In this document: in pieces, positions 1 to 4,735 of the stretch
How positions within the stretch are numbered: position 1 is the first letter of the stretch
Layout of the letters: each line of letters opens with the position of its first letter
Assembly (NCBI GenBank): GCA_049281195.1
Contig: JBAPRR010000232.1
Coordinates: forward strand, 1-5,219
DNA from: JBAPRR01 sp049281195
GTDB taxonomy: Bacteria; Actinomycetota; Acidimicrobiia; Acidimicrobiales; CAVXTF01
Length of the DNA stretch: 5,219 nucleotides
Direction of reading: 5' to 3'
Notes under the pieces: generated by a model
What the model saw: the letters and a program-made list of their open reading frames with translations, nothing else
Databases searched by the model: none
What the model was told of the DNA's origin: nothing
Translations under genes and position numbers: made by a program

Positions 1-1
1 G

Positions 2-190
2 AGAAGGGGGAGGGCGGGGGTGGCGCGGCATAAGGACTCATGGAGTTGGCCGATTCTGGGGCGAGATTGTCGACAAACGACCGAGGCCCCTAGATTGCCG
101 CCTAAGCCATCGGGCATGGATTACCCCATTCGATGGGGTTTAGCCCCTACGGCGAAGGATCAGCCGGGTATGGTGACCACATGGAGCTAG
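2..190 (+). CDS. 3' end of an unidentified gene (partial, frame uncertain)
   Basis: An open frame enters from the left edge and runs for 62 codons to a TAG at 188-190. Its last residues read GMDYPIRWGLAPTAKDQPG and then MVTTWS. The stop lies inside the start of the next gene (ATGGAGCTAG), the same overlap style seen between the minus-strand genes, and this is the main reason to favour this frame. No domain is recognisable, so no function is proposed. A rival is the frame open from position 3 to a TAG at 141-143 (ending RAWITPFDGV), whose stop overlaps an ATG at 133 by 11 bp. A third frame closes at 31-33. Third-position GC by hand count is only slightly higher in the chosen frame, so the frame is a preference and not a firm call. 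Confidence 0.4.
   Translation, partial: RRGRAGVARHKDSWSWPILGRDCRQTTEAPRLPPKPSGMDYPIRWGLAPTAKDQPGMVTTWS
123..139 (+). repeat. 7-bp perfect inverted repeat with 3-nt loop
   Basis: ACCCCAT-TCG-ATGGGGT forms a perfect hairpin 41 bp upstream of the preferred start of the holin-like gene. It spans the alternative ATG at 133. A competing pairing exists between GGGG at 134-137 and CCCC at 144-147. There is no T-run, so it is a poor terminator. It could influence start choice, or it may be incidental within the upstream reading frame. Confidence 0.5.
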
Positions 191-510
191 TGACGACTGT
201 TCACACGTCGGGGATCAACCTGGAATCGTGGTCGCTGATATCAGGATCGGTCGTGGTGCCCCTAGGACTGCTTCTGGGGTGGGTTTGGCGTCAGGTGAAG
301 GCTGCGAGGGCGGAGAACGCCAAAGCGGTGTCAGCGGCCATCAAGCAGGCCACAGAGGCCATCGTCTACCGGCTGAACGTGGTGGACCAACATCTTGACC
401 GCCAAGACGGCGCGCTGGAGACGCACGGTCAGCGGATCGCTCGTCTGGAAGGGTGGATGGCGGGGCGAGCGGGGGAGTCTCTCCCGCTCGGTCCTAAGCC
501 GACTGACTGA
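181..510 (+). CDS. holin-like single-span membrane and coiled-coil protein
   Basis: A 109-residue protein. Residues 1-15 are short and polar, and residues about 17-36 (SWSLISGSVVVPLGLLLGWV) form one membrane span followed at once by positive residues (RQVKAAR). Residues about 40-95 are a charged helical, probably coiled-coil, region ending QRIARLEGWMAG. This layout matches the short membrane proteins of mycobacteriophages and related phages that are often grouped as DUF2746 or called putative holins. The resemblance is from memory, so the lysis role is inference. ATG 181 is preferred because the upstream stop overlaps it. An in-frame ATG at 133 would add 16 Gly/Tyr-rich residues ahead of it. 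Neither start has a convincing Shine-Dalgarno site, which fits translational coupling. The gene converges on the polymerase gene and overlaps its stop by 17 bp. Confidence 0.72.
   Translation: MELVTTVHTSGINLESWSLISGSVVVPLGLLLGWVWRQVKAARAENAKAVSAAIKQATEAIVYRLNVVDQHLDRQDGALETHGQRIARLEGWMAGRAGESLPLGPKPTD
466..490. terminator. GC-rich hairpin near the convergent gene ends (possible terminator)
   Basis: The sequence CGAGCGGGGGA-GTC-TCTCCCGCTCG folds into an 11-bp stem, ten Watson-Crick pairs and one G-U in the plus-strand RNA, with a 3-nt loop. It ends 20 bp before the end of the holin-like gene, just where the plus and minus units converge. No T-tract follows on either strand, so a classical intrinsic terminator is not supported. 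U-less hairpin terminators have been proposed in actinobacteria, and no better candidate exists in this junction. The structure lies within coding sequence, so it could also be incidental. Confidence 0.35.
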
Positions 511-2320
511 CTAGCCCACTGTCCACACTGGGTCCCACGTCGACGGCTGATGTCCGGCCGTCTCCGAGGTGGACTCGTCGGGTGTCGACCCCGCGAGTAT
601 TGAATTCTCGCTGAGTAATAACAACAGCGTTTGGGCGACTCTTCCGGAGAGATCTGCTAAGGCTTTCCCAGGTATCGGCTGTCCACTTGCTTTCTCCAAT
701 CCGCTCAGCGCCACTAGGGACGCCCGATATTGCTGGCATACCCTCATTAAGTCTCTGGCGCGGTCCAAGTATTGTGAGGTTGACAAACCGTTGCTTGACC
801 CGTAGTCCCCAGGCCCCGTGTTTTGCGACATGTTGTGCCAGCCTTTCCGATCCCTCGTCGTTGGTTACCAGACTGTCGGTGTCTACGTAGGCCACGTTCT
901 CCAGTCCAGCGACCACCATTAGCTGCCAGAGCCGGACGCGCGCCTCGGCCATCACTGCGGCCAGTAGTGCCGGGTGAGTGTCTGCGCCCCACTGTTTCGA
1001 CCACGCCACCCACCGCTTGTCGCCCAACGTCAGCACCTCGCCCACCTCGTCAGTGTCTACGTTGACAATGGAATGGATGCCAAAGTCATCGGGAAACGCG
1101 GCCCCGTCGTCCTGCCAAGGCGAGTATTGCATCGCGAAGCGGCCCACCAGACTGCGTGACCAGTGTTTCGCCACCGCTCGCCTGACTGGGGTCGACACGT
1201 CGTCACCGGAGTTTATGTAGTCGATGATCCACGTCGCCCACTGCTGTAACGCTGGCTTAGAGCGATAAGTCTGGATGCCGTGTAGCTCGAAAGTGGCTCC
1301 ATGGGCGAGAGCATTCTCTATCTCAACGTCCCACCAATAACCGTCGAATGTACCCACCGGCCAATAGATGCCGTTCGGTCCCTGGGTCGGGAGTGTCGGG
1401 GAGTCGGTCGTTGCTGTCGCCTGGTAAAGCTTGCGATAACCCGGAGTCACCTTGTAATCGCGCTGCCATTTCACGTAATGCCTCACTGAGTGCAGTTGCG
1501 TAGGCAACAACACCTCTTTCGCAATCGTCGGGTAACACAATGGAAGGTCCCATTCCGTGAAAGTGTTTTTCTTCAAACGACCATGCATCCATGCTTCACA
1601 CCTCCCGGTGTAGCAGCTAGTCGCTTCGGGGACCCGGAAGCTTTCGTCGTCCGAACACAATATCCGGTCGGTCATGTGGCGGTGCTTCCAGTTAGACCAG
1701 GCCATGCCAGCCCCGGTGCGCTGCCACACGCCTAAGTCCTCGGATTCGATCCAGTCCCAGATATCGCGCATCGCCAGGCGCAGTATCTCCACGTCAGTTT
1801 TGCACCGGTTCACCCAGGCGTCGTCGGCATCGGTGAATGCCGGTAGTGGCACCTTCGATTGGCCGACTAGTGCGCCGACCGTCTTAAGGTCCATGGGCAG
1901 CCAAGACATGGAGTCGATGAGATATAACGAACCTGATCCACGTCGGAACACGGCAGAGCACGATTGACGCCCCATAGTGACTCTATCCATAGTCCATCCC
2001 AGCGCAGGCAGGTGAGAAAAGGCATCGGTGATCCGGAGGTCATATCCGAGGTTATGGGCGACAACAACCGTCCTAGATGAGTCTGAGGTCCACTTGTCAA
2101 CGTAGGCCCACACTGCACCAGGGTCGCGGTGGGTTTGCCACTCTTGTCGCGCCCAGGTCCCTGACTCTTTACTGTGGTACTCACGACAGGTGACCGCCAA
2201 TCTGAATGTCTGGATGGTTGAAAAGGGTTGTTCGTCTTTTAGCGCCTCGGAGTCGAGATAGATAAAGCGACGCGGCACTTTGGTTGTCTTAAGTGGTCGG
2301 ATGTAGTGGGACTCATGCAT
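494..2320 (-). CDS. protein-primed family B DNA polymerase (phi29 type)
   Basis: A 608-residue replicative DNA polymerase with 3'-5' proofreading (phi29 enzyme: 575). ExoI is D23-S-E25 and ExoII is N90-L-G-Y-D94. LIDSMSWLP at 134-142 matches the phi29 segment between ExoII and ExoIII. ExoIII keeps D176 but has R172 where Tyr is usual. The YxGG linker is Y237-T-G-R240. Polymerase motif A is D258-LPLC-Y263-P, motif B is K385-HWSRSLVG-R394-F, and motif C is Y478-V-D480-T-D482-S. Spacing of A to B (127 residues) and B to C (95) leaves room for both TPR insertions, which mark protein-priming enzymes. The KxY site is probably K509-Q-R511, again altered. The ATG lies 2 bp after the upstream stop, with a weak GGA as ribosome site. 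Initiation is expected to need a terminal protein, and the upstream neighbour is the best candidate. Overall fold assignment is firm. Confidence 0.95.
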   Translation of the reverse strand: MHESHYIRPLKTTKVPRRFIYLDSEALKDEQPFSTIQTFRLAVTCREYHSKESGTWARQEWQTHRDPGAVWAYVDKWTSDSSRTVVVAHNLGYDLRITDAFSHLPALGWTMDRVTMGRQSCSAVFRRGSGSLYLIDSMSWLPMDLKTVGALVGQSKVPLPAFTDADDAWVNRCKTDVEILRLAMRDIWDWIESEDLGVWQRTGAGMAWSNWKHRHMTDRILCSDDESFRVPEATSCYTGRCEAWMHGRLKKNTFTEWDLPLCYPTIAKEVLLPTQLHSVRHYVKWQRDYKVTPGYRKLYQATATTDSPTLPTQGPNGIYWPVGTFDGYWWDVEIENALAHGATFELHGIQTYRSKPALQQWATWIIDYINSGDDVSTPVRRAVAKHWSRSLVGRFAMQYSPWQDDGAAFPDDFGIHSIVNVDTDEVGEVLTLGDKRWVAWSKQWGADTHPALLAAVMAEARVRLWQLMVVAGLENVAYVDTDSLVTNDEGSERLAQHVAKHGAWGLRVKQRFVNLTILGPRQRLNEGMPAISGVPSGAERIGESKWTADTWESLSRSLRKSRPNAVVITQREFNTRGVDTRRVHLGDGRTSAVDVGPSVDSGLVSQSA

Positions 2321-2322
2321 GA

Positions 2323-2817
2323 CTATCCAAGCTGGAAGTATCCACCTCGCACCTCACCTCCCAGGTATTCCTGATCGTCGCCATAGGTCGTGATCGACCC
2401 GGCGTCGAAAGCGTTACGTGCACGCTGTATCGCCTCGTTCGGTGTGATCTTGTTTGCGGTGCGCACGTCGAAGTTGAGACGTTGGATCTGGCGTTCTCCC
2501 GCATCCCCGGTGCGCGCATAGATCGTCGTTCGGTACAGATACGTGTCGGCCTGTCCGCCTTCCCATCGGGAGAACACTCCCTCTTCGGGTATCTGGTCCC
2601 CCGCGAGGCCCGCCCACACGTCGCGGCCCGCTTGAGCCGAACGCACCTCGCCCACCAACGTTAGGAAGTCTGCCCGCCTGATGCCGATGCCCGCTGTCTG
2701 AAAGTCTCTGAGCATCGCATTGGCGCTCAGACCTTGTTCTAGGCCCTGGGATACCAGGCTTGCCATGAATCCCCGTTCTAGCGTTGGGGTTGCGATCAAG
2801 CCTTCCAGGAACGACAA
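2323..2817 (-). CDS. candidate terminal (primer) protein upstream of the polymerase
   Basis: A 164-residue protein starting at TTG 2817. An AGGGGGA ribosome site lies three bases upstream, and a stop in frame at 2857-2859 leaves no earlier start. An internal ATG at 2766 (Met18) is an alternative. Residues 30-58 (LSANAMLRDFQTAGIGIRRA and onward) look helical and could be a DNA-binding helix-turn-helix. Residues 92-118 alternate like beta strands, and 124-137 (TPNEAIQRARNAF) is helical. The tail is rich in Ser, Thr and Tyr (AGSITTYGDDQEYLGG, then GYFQLG). I do not recognise the family. The role is inferred from position: in phi29 and PRD1 the terminal-protein gene sits immediately before the polymerase gene, and here the spacing is 2 bp. 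It is short for a phi29-type terminal protein (266 residues). Alternatives are a replication accessory or origin-binding protein. Confidence 0.6.
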   Translation of the reverse strand: MSFLEGLIATPTLERGFMASLVSQGLEQGLSANAMLRDFQTAGIGIRRADFLTLVGEVRSAQAGRDVWAGLAGDQIPEEGVFSRWEGGQADTYLYRTTIYARTGDAGERQIQRLNFDVRTANKITPNEAIQRARNAFDAGSITTYGDDQEYLGGEVRGGYFQLG

Positions 2818-2836
2818 GGGTCCCCCTAAGGGTTGG

Positions 2837-2899
2837 GTGGCGGGGCATCGTGTGAGCTAGCGCAATCCGCAATCGCCCAAAGTCACGACGCCCCGCCAC
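2837..2899 (-). promoter_or_regulatory. long RNA hairpin in the gap before the candidate terminal-protein gene
   Basis: Arms 2837-2852 and 2884-2899 form a 16-bp stem enclosing a 31-nt loop, filling most of the only sizeable gap inside the operon. In the minus-strand transcript every position pairs: fifteen Watson-Crick pairs plus one G-U. In the plus sense the same position is an A-C mismatch. The stem closes 19 nt before the TTG start of the downstream gene, just ahead of its ribosome site. The loop holds a tandem 7-bp repeat (CGCAATC twice). Plausible roles are control of translation of the candidate terminal protein and polymerase, partial termination after the ssDNA-binding gene, RNA processing, or a protein-binding site. 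No U-tract follows. Confidence 0.6.
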
Positions 2900-2901
2900 A
2901 A

Positions 2902-3363
2902 TCAAATAGGTTCGTCGGTGTAGTCGGTCGGTCCCAACCATAGAACCGACTGGCCAGGGTTTGACTTGGAAGGTGCCTCGTACAGTTCCGCGGTGAATGG
3001 ATACCAGTCGGACACTTTGGCTTTTACCAACATCGTGAGCACGTTCTGAGCACCGCATGCCATTACCCCGTGCCGGTTTGTCTGCAGGTCAATAAAATCG
3101 ATCACCGCATATGCTCCGAGGCCGAGGTTCGTGCGGCGCAACGTTGCGCCACGTATCTCGATTGGACGCCCGACAAACGACCGTGCCTTCTCCAGGTCTG
3201 ATGCCGAGGCCCCTAGGGCAGCCTCCAGGCTGTCGGCCTGAAGTATCCGCTCAGATATCTGGTCTGCCACTTCCACGTCATCCTCGACCATCTCCAGGGC
3301 TGTAAGCCACTGGGGGATCGCAACGATGTCCGTTGACTTGTGTTGCCTTTTCGTTGCAGCCAT
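2902..3363 (-). CDS. probable single-stranded DNA-binding protein
   Basis: A 153-residue protein. Residues 1-60 are helical and acidic (EMVEDDVEVADQISERI). Residues 65-145 carry an OB-fold-like pattern: GRPIEIRGATLRR, then AYAVIDFIDLQTN, then GVMACGAQNVLTMLVKAK, a hydrophobic WYPF, and VLWLGP. This order (short GRPxEI strand, a strand ending in a D-x-E/Q-T turn, a C-G-A-x-N-V helix) resembles SSB-like proteins I know from actinophage and other phage replication modules. The match is from memory and remote. It would coat displaced single strands, which protein-primed replication produces in bulk. The ATG shares its A with the stop of the preceding gene (TAATG), and GGAGGA lies 11 bases upstream. 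The replication position supports the call. Confidence 0.55.
   Translation of the reverse strand: MAATKRQHKSTDIVAIPQWLTALEMVEDDVEVADQISERILQADSLEAALGASASDLEKARSFVGRPIEIRGATLRRTNLGLGAYAVIDFIDLQTNRHGVMACGAQNVLTMLVKAKVSDWYPFTAELYEAPSKSNPGQSVLWLGPTDYTDEPI
3135..3150. repeat. perfect 16-bp palindrome in the ssDNA-binding gene
   Basis: GGCGCAACGTTGCGCC is its own reverse complement. It lies in the part encoding RGATLR of the probable ssDNA-binding protein. Thirteen bases (CGGCGCAACGTTG, 3134-3146) recur exactly at 3596-3608 in the preceding gene, where the palindrome is not completed. Confidence 0.65.
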
Positions 3364-3662
3364 TAGTTCGTTATTCCTCCATTGTCGTCTGCGCGCTCGC
3401 CGCGCAGCTCGCTGTACTCAGCGAATAGTGAGAGCTGGACCCAACCCGGAAAGTGGTCCGGCTGGGTAAGGTGAACGTGTCCCCGTCGCATGGCCTGAAT
3501 AAACAGGGCGCATTTCTCGTGAACGATCGACCGTGAGCGCGCAGTGCGCCGGGGATCGTAAACCTCGTCGTCTGCCCGCACGATGTAATCGCAAACGGCG
3601 CAACGTTGGTTGCCCGACGTGTAGCGGGGCCTACGGAGCGGGCTACCGGGTTTAAGCGCCAT
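3363..3662 (-). CDS. small Cys/His protein, probable zinc binder
   Basis: A 99-residue protein with a basic N-terminus (LKPGSPLRRPRYTSGNQR) and four candidate metal ligands: C21, C24, H48 and C51 (CAVC, then HEKC), as in treble-clef-like zinc sites. Helical residues FIQAMRRGHVHL follow, then a segment containing QLSLFAEY and an acidic tail. It probably binds nucleic acid or a host protein, but I do not recognise a family. The ATG lies inside the end of the preceding gene (11-bp overlap) and has no visible Shine-Dalgarno site, so translation is likely coupled. Its stop overlaps the next ATG by one base. Confidence 0.75.
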   Translation of the reverse strand: MALKPGSPLRRPRYTSGNQRCAVCDYIVRADDEVYDPRRTARSRSIVHEKCALFIQAMRRGHVHLTQPDHFPGWVQLSLFAEYSELRGERADDNGGITN

Positions 3663-3951
3663 CGGGCGGCAAAAGGCTTAGAAGCTGACAGGCCCCGTCT
3701 AGGTTGCCGCACGCCTTGGCCAAGGCGGCATACGCACGGACAGGCTCAGAGTCATCCGCAACGTCTGCCGCCTCATCTCCACTGAGCATCCCCGTGAAGG
3801 ATTGCATGACGCCATACGCACACTGATGCAAAAACCATAGTTGAGCGAGCGGCCCGCAGTCCGATAGCATGTCAATTGGATCGGGCACCATCGCCTCGCC
3901 TAGTTCTGTTTTGGCCATATCCAGTGCGTCCGGTTCGGTGTCATCGCTCAT
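3652..3951 (-). CDS. acidic protein of unknown function
   Basis: A 99-residue acidic protein starting MSDDTEPDALDMAKTELGEA. The frame stays open to an ATG at 3987. The start at 3951 is preferred because AGGGGGA sits four bases upstream and because it overlaps the preceding stop by 11 bp, like its neighbours. Residues 31-56 (CGPLAQLWFLHQCAYGVMQS) and 70-93 are amphipathic or hydrophobic helices, separated by an acidic stretch (GDEAADVADDSEP). There is no signal peptide and no motif I recognise. Four Cys (31, 43, 80, 87) are scattered and not in a CxxC pattern. A small acidic early phage protein might mimic DNA or bind a host factor, but nothing in the sequence shows that. Confidence 0.75.
   Translation of the reverse strand: MSDDTEPDALDMAKTELGEAMVPDPIDMLSDCGPLAQLWFLHQCAYGVMQSFTGMLSGDEAADVADDSEPVRAYAALAKACGNLDGACQLLSLLPPDGA
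3712..3727. repeat. perfect 16-bp palindrome in the acidic-protein gene
   Basis: CGCCTTGGCCAAGGCG is its own reverse complement and lies in the sequence encoding AALAKA. The flanks (TGC and GCA) could extend the stem after a 4-nt bulge. It has no loop, so it suits cruciform or dimeric protein binding better than an RNA hairpin. Confidence 0.6.
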
Positions 3952-4192
3952 CGTGTCCCCCTTGATACTTGAGATAGGCCAGTGCATCTTCGACTGACAT
4001 AACGGTTACGTGTTCGGCTGTCCAGGTGATCGCCAGACGTTCCTGGCACCATAGACAGGTTTTGTATTTCGTGCGCCCGAAAATAAGCGAGGTGCGTCCG
4101 AATCGGGCGCACCCGACGCATTGGTAACGGGTCAGGTGCCAGCGGTGCGCGGCGACCCGTTTGCGGATAGGGCCTAGGTCACGTGTTGCCAT
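3941..4192 (-). CDS. zinc-ribbon-like protein with an internal FGRT repeat
   Basis: An 83-residue protein. The basic N-terminus (MATRDLGPIRKRVAAHRWH) leads into two CxxC knuckles, C25-VG-C28 and C46-LW-C49. Seventeen residues separate the knuckles and contain FGRTS and FGRTK, a short internal repeat. The remainder (AEHVTVMSVEDALAYLKYQG) is one likely helix. The pattern suggests a four-Cys zinc ribbon with a nucleic-acid or protein-binding role. The start at 4192 is chosen over the upstream ATG at 4264 because a GGGGGTGG ribosome site lies just ahead of it and it overlaps the preceding stop by 14 bp. The far longer overlap needed by the upstream ATG would be out of keeping with the operon. Confidence 0.75.
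   Translation of the reverse strand: MATRDLGPIRKRVAAHRWHLTRYQCVGCARFGRTSLIFGRTKYKTCLWCQERLAITWTAEHVTVMSVEDALAYLKYQGGHDER
4071..4113. repeat. mutually exclusive inverted repeats inside the zinc-ribbon gene
   Basis: GTGCGCCCGA (4071-4080) and TCGGGCGCAC (4103-4112) are perfect 10-bp inverted copies. The right arm also pairs with GGTGCGTCCG (4091-4100) through CGGGCGCACC (4104-4113), with a 3-nt loop and one U-G pair in the plus sense. The two foldings exclude each other. The repeat underlies the FGRTS/FGRTK protein repeat, so it may be a by-product of a local duplication. Confidence 0.55.
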
Positions 4193-4379
4193 GTTCCACC
4201 CCCAACGTGTGAGCCGGTATGGAGTCACGTCCGCGGTGTCCCCAGTCCGTCGCGCACCATGCACCGCAGTTACGGCAGACCCACACGTGACCGTGACCGT
4301 AGGCCACTCGGAGCGTCTTTACGGTGCCACACCGGAAGCATCGCCAACGTGTTGTAACCGGCTTTCGCTTAGTCTTCAT
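4179..4379 (-). CDS. small zinc-ribbon-like protein
   Basis: A 66-residue protein, MKTKRKPVTTRWRCFRC at the start. Two knuckles, C14-FR-C17 and C35-RN-C38, plus C42, bracket an aromatic and His-rich loop (VAYGHGHVWV). This is a compact four-Cys zinc-ribbon pattern, common among small phage early proteins of unknown role. The loop comes from a tandem GGTCAC repeat in the DNA. The frame is open upstream to an ATG at 4523, but the start at 4379 is favoured: it overlaps the preceding stop by 11 bp (ATGAAGACTAA), has GGGGGA nine bases ahead, and removes a Ser/Pro-rich N-terminus that looks like a shadow of the neighbouring gene. Confidence 0.75.
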   Translation of the reverse strand: MKTKRKPVTTRWRCFRCGTVKTLRVAYGHGHVWVCRNCGAWCATDWGHRGRDSIPAHTLGVEHGNT

Positions 4380-4563
4380 CCCACACGGTCCCCCAGATCT
4401 GTTCGTAAATCTCGATCCTGACGTCACCGTTGGAAGTGGATGACACGGCCCAGATCCAACAGTGCTTTTCTGACCTGTAATACCGGCGATGGACGAGCTG
4501 GGCGAAAACGAGACTATCGTCACTATGGTTTTGCAGCTCCCTGATCAGCTCGGCTACGGTCAT
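4369..4563 (-). CDS. small phage protein of the MTVxELIxxLQ type
   Basis: A 64-residue protein beginning MTVAELIRELQNHSDDSLVF, an opening shared by a widespread group of short phage proteins in which a helix (VxELIxxL) leads to a turn with D/S residues and a beta strand. Here the strand is LVFAQLVHRRYY, followed by WIWAVSSTSNGDVRIEIYEQ and a Trp/acidic tail. The function of the group is unknown to me. Its ATG lies 67 bp after the stop of the preceding small membrane peptide. A GGGG lies about twelve bases upstream and is a weak ribosome site. Its 3' end overlaps the next gene by 11 bp. Confidence 0.8.
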   Translation of the reverse strand: MTVAELIRELQNHSDDSLVFAQLVHRRYYRSEKHCWIWAVSSTSNGDVRIEIYEQIWGTVWDED

Positions 4564-4630
4564 CGGACCGAACCCCGGCTGACCACGTGTCCGTCAGGGC
4601 GGACTGAGCGCAACGAGTGTTGTGTGATCG

Positions 4631-4714
4631 TCAGCCTTTTATGCGAGGCTTTGGACAGTACGCAATCGCCAGAGCCATCACTGCCGGGATCGTTGCGATT
4701 AGTGCGTGCATCAT
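4631..4714 (-). CDS. 27-residue hydrophobic membrane peptide
   Basis: A very short frame reading MMHALIATIPAVMALAIAYC then PKPRIKG. It is one clean membrane-spanning segment (about residues 3-20) followed by a short basic tail, with AAAGGA just upstream, five bases before the second ATG (4711). It fills the space between two larger genes, starting 21 bp after the stop of the 105-residue gene. Hydrophobicity with a positive C-terminal end is unlikely to arise by chance in a random frame. A competing 59-residue frame (4560-4739) overlaps both neighbours by ATGA but encodes a polar, low-complexity sequence typical of a shadow. Possible roles are a small holin-like, superinfection-exclusion or host-membrane-targeting peptide. 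None can be chosen from sequence alone. Confidence 0.6.
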   Translation of the reverse strand: MMHALIATIPAVMALAIAYCPKPRIKG

Positions 4715-4735
4715 TGTCCTTTTCTATTGTAGGGG

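Noticed and set aside
1..60. G-rich left edge as a terminal inverted repeat of a linear genome
   Set aside because: The right edge of the window is the middle of a lysin gene and shows no matching inverted copy. The left edge appears to lie within an open frame.
574..597. 8-bp hairpin with a bulge (CTCG-T-CGGG ... CCCG-CGAG) as terminator of the polymerase gene
   Set aside because: It is within the coding sequence, about 80 bp before the stop, and has no T-run on either strand.
511..831. 106-codon frame on the minus strand inside the polymerase 3' region
   Set aside because: It lies entirely within the polymerase gene, which clearly continues to 494 with a plausible C-terminal domain. The alternative product is Ser/Leu-rich with no motif and no good ribosome site. 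An overprinted gene cannot be excluded but is not supported.
823..1220. Several plus-strand frames opposite the polymerase
   Set aside because: Pro/Arg/Ser-rich antisense readings of a firmly identified gene.
2414..3058. 214-codon minus-strand frame across the gap between the ssDNA-binding and candidate terminal-protein genes
   Set aside because: It is Arg/Gly/His-rich, typical of an off-frame reading of GC-rich DNA, and it conflicts with two better-supported genes.
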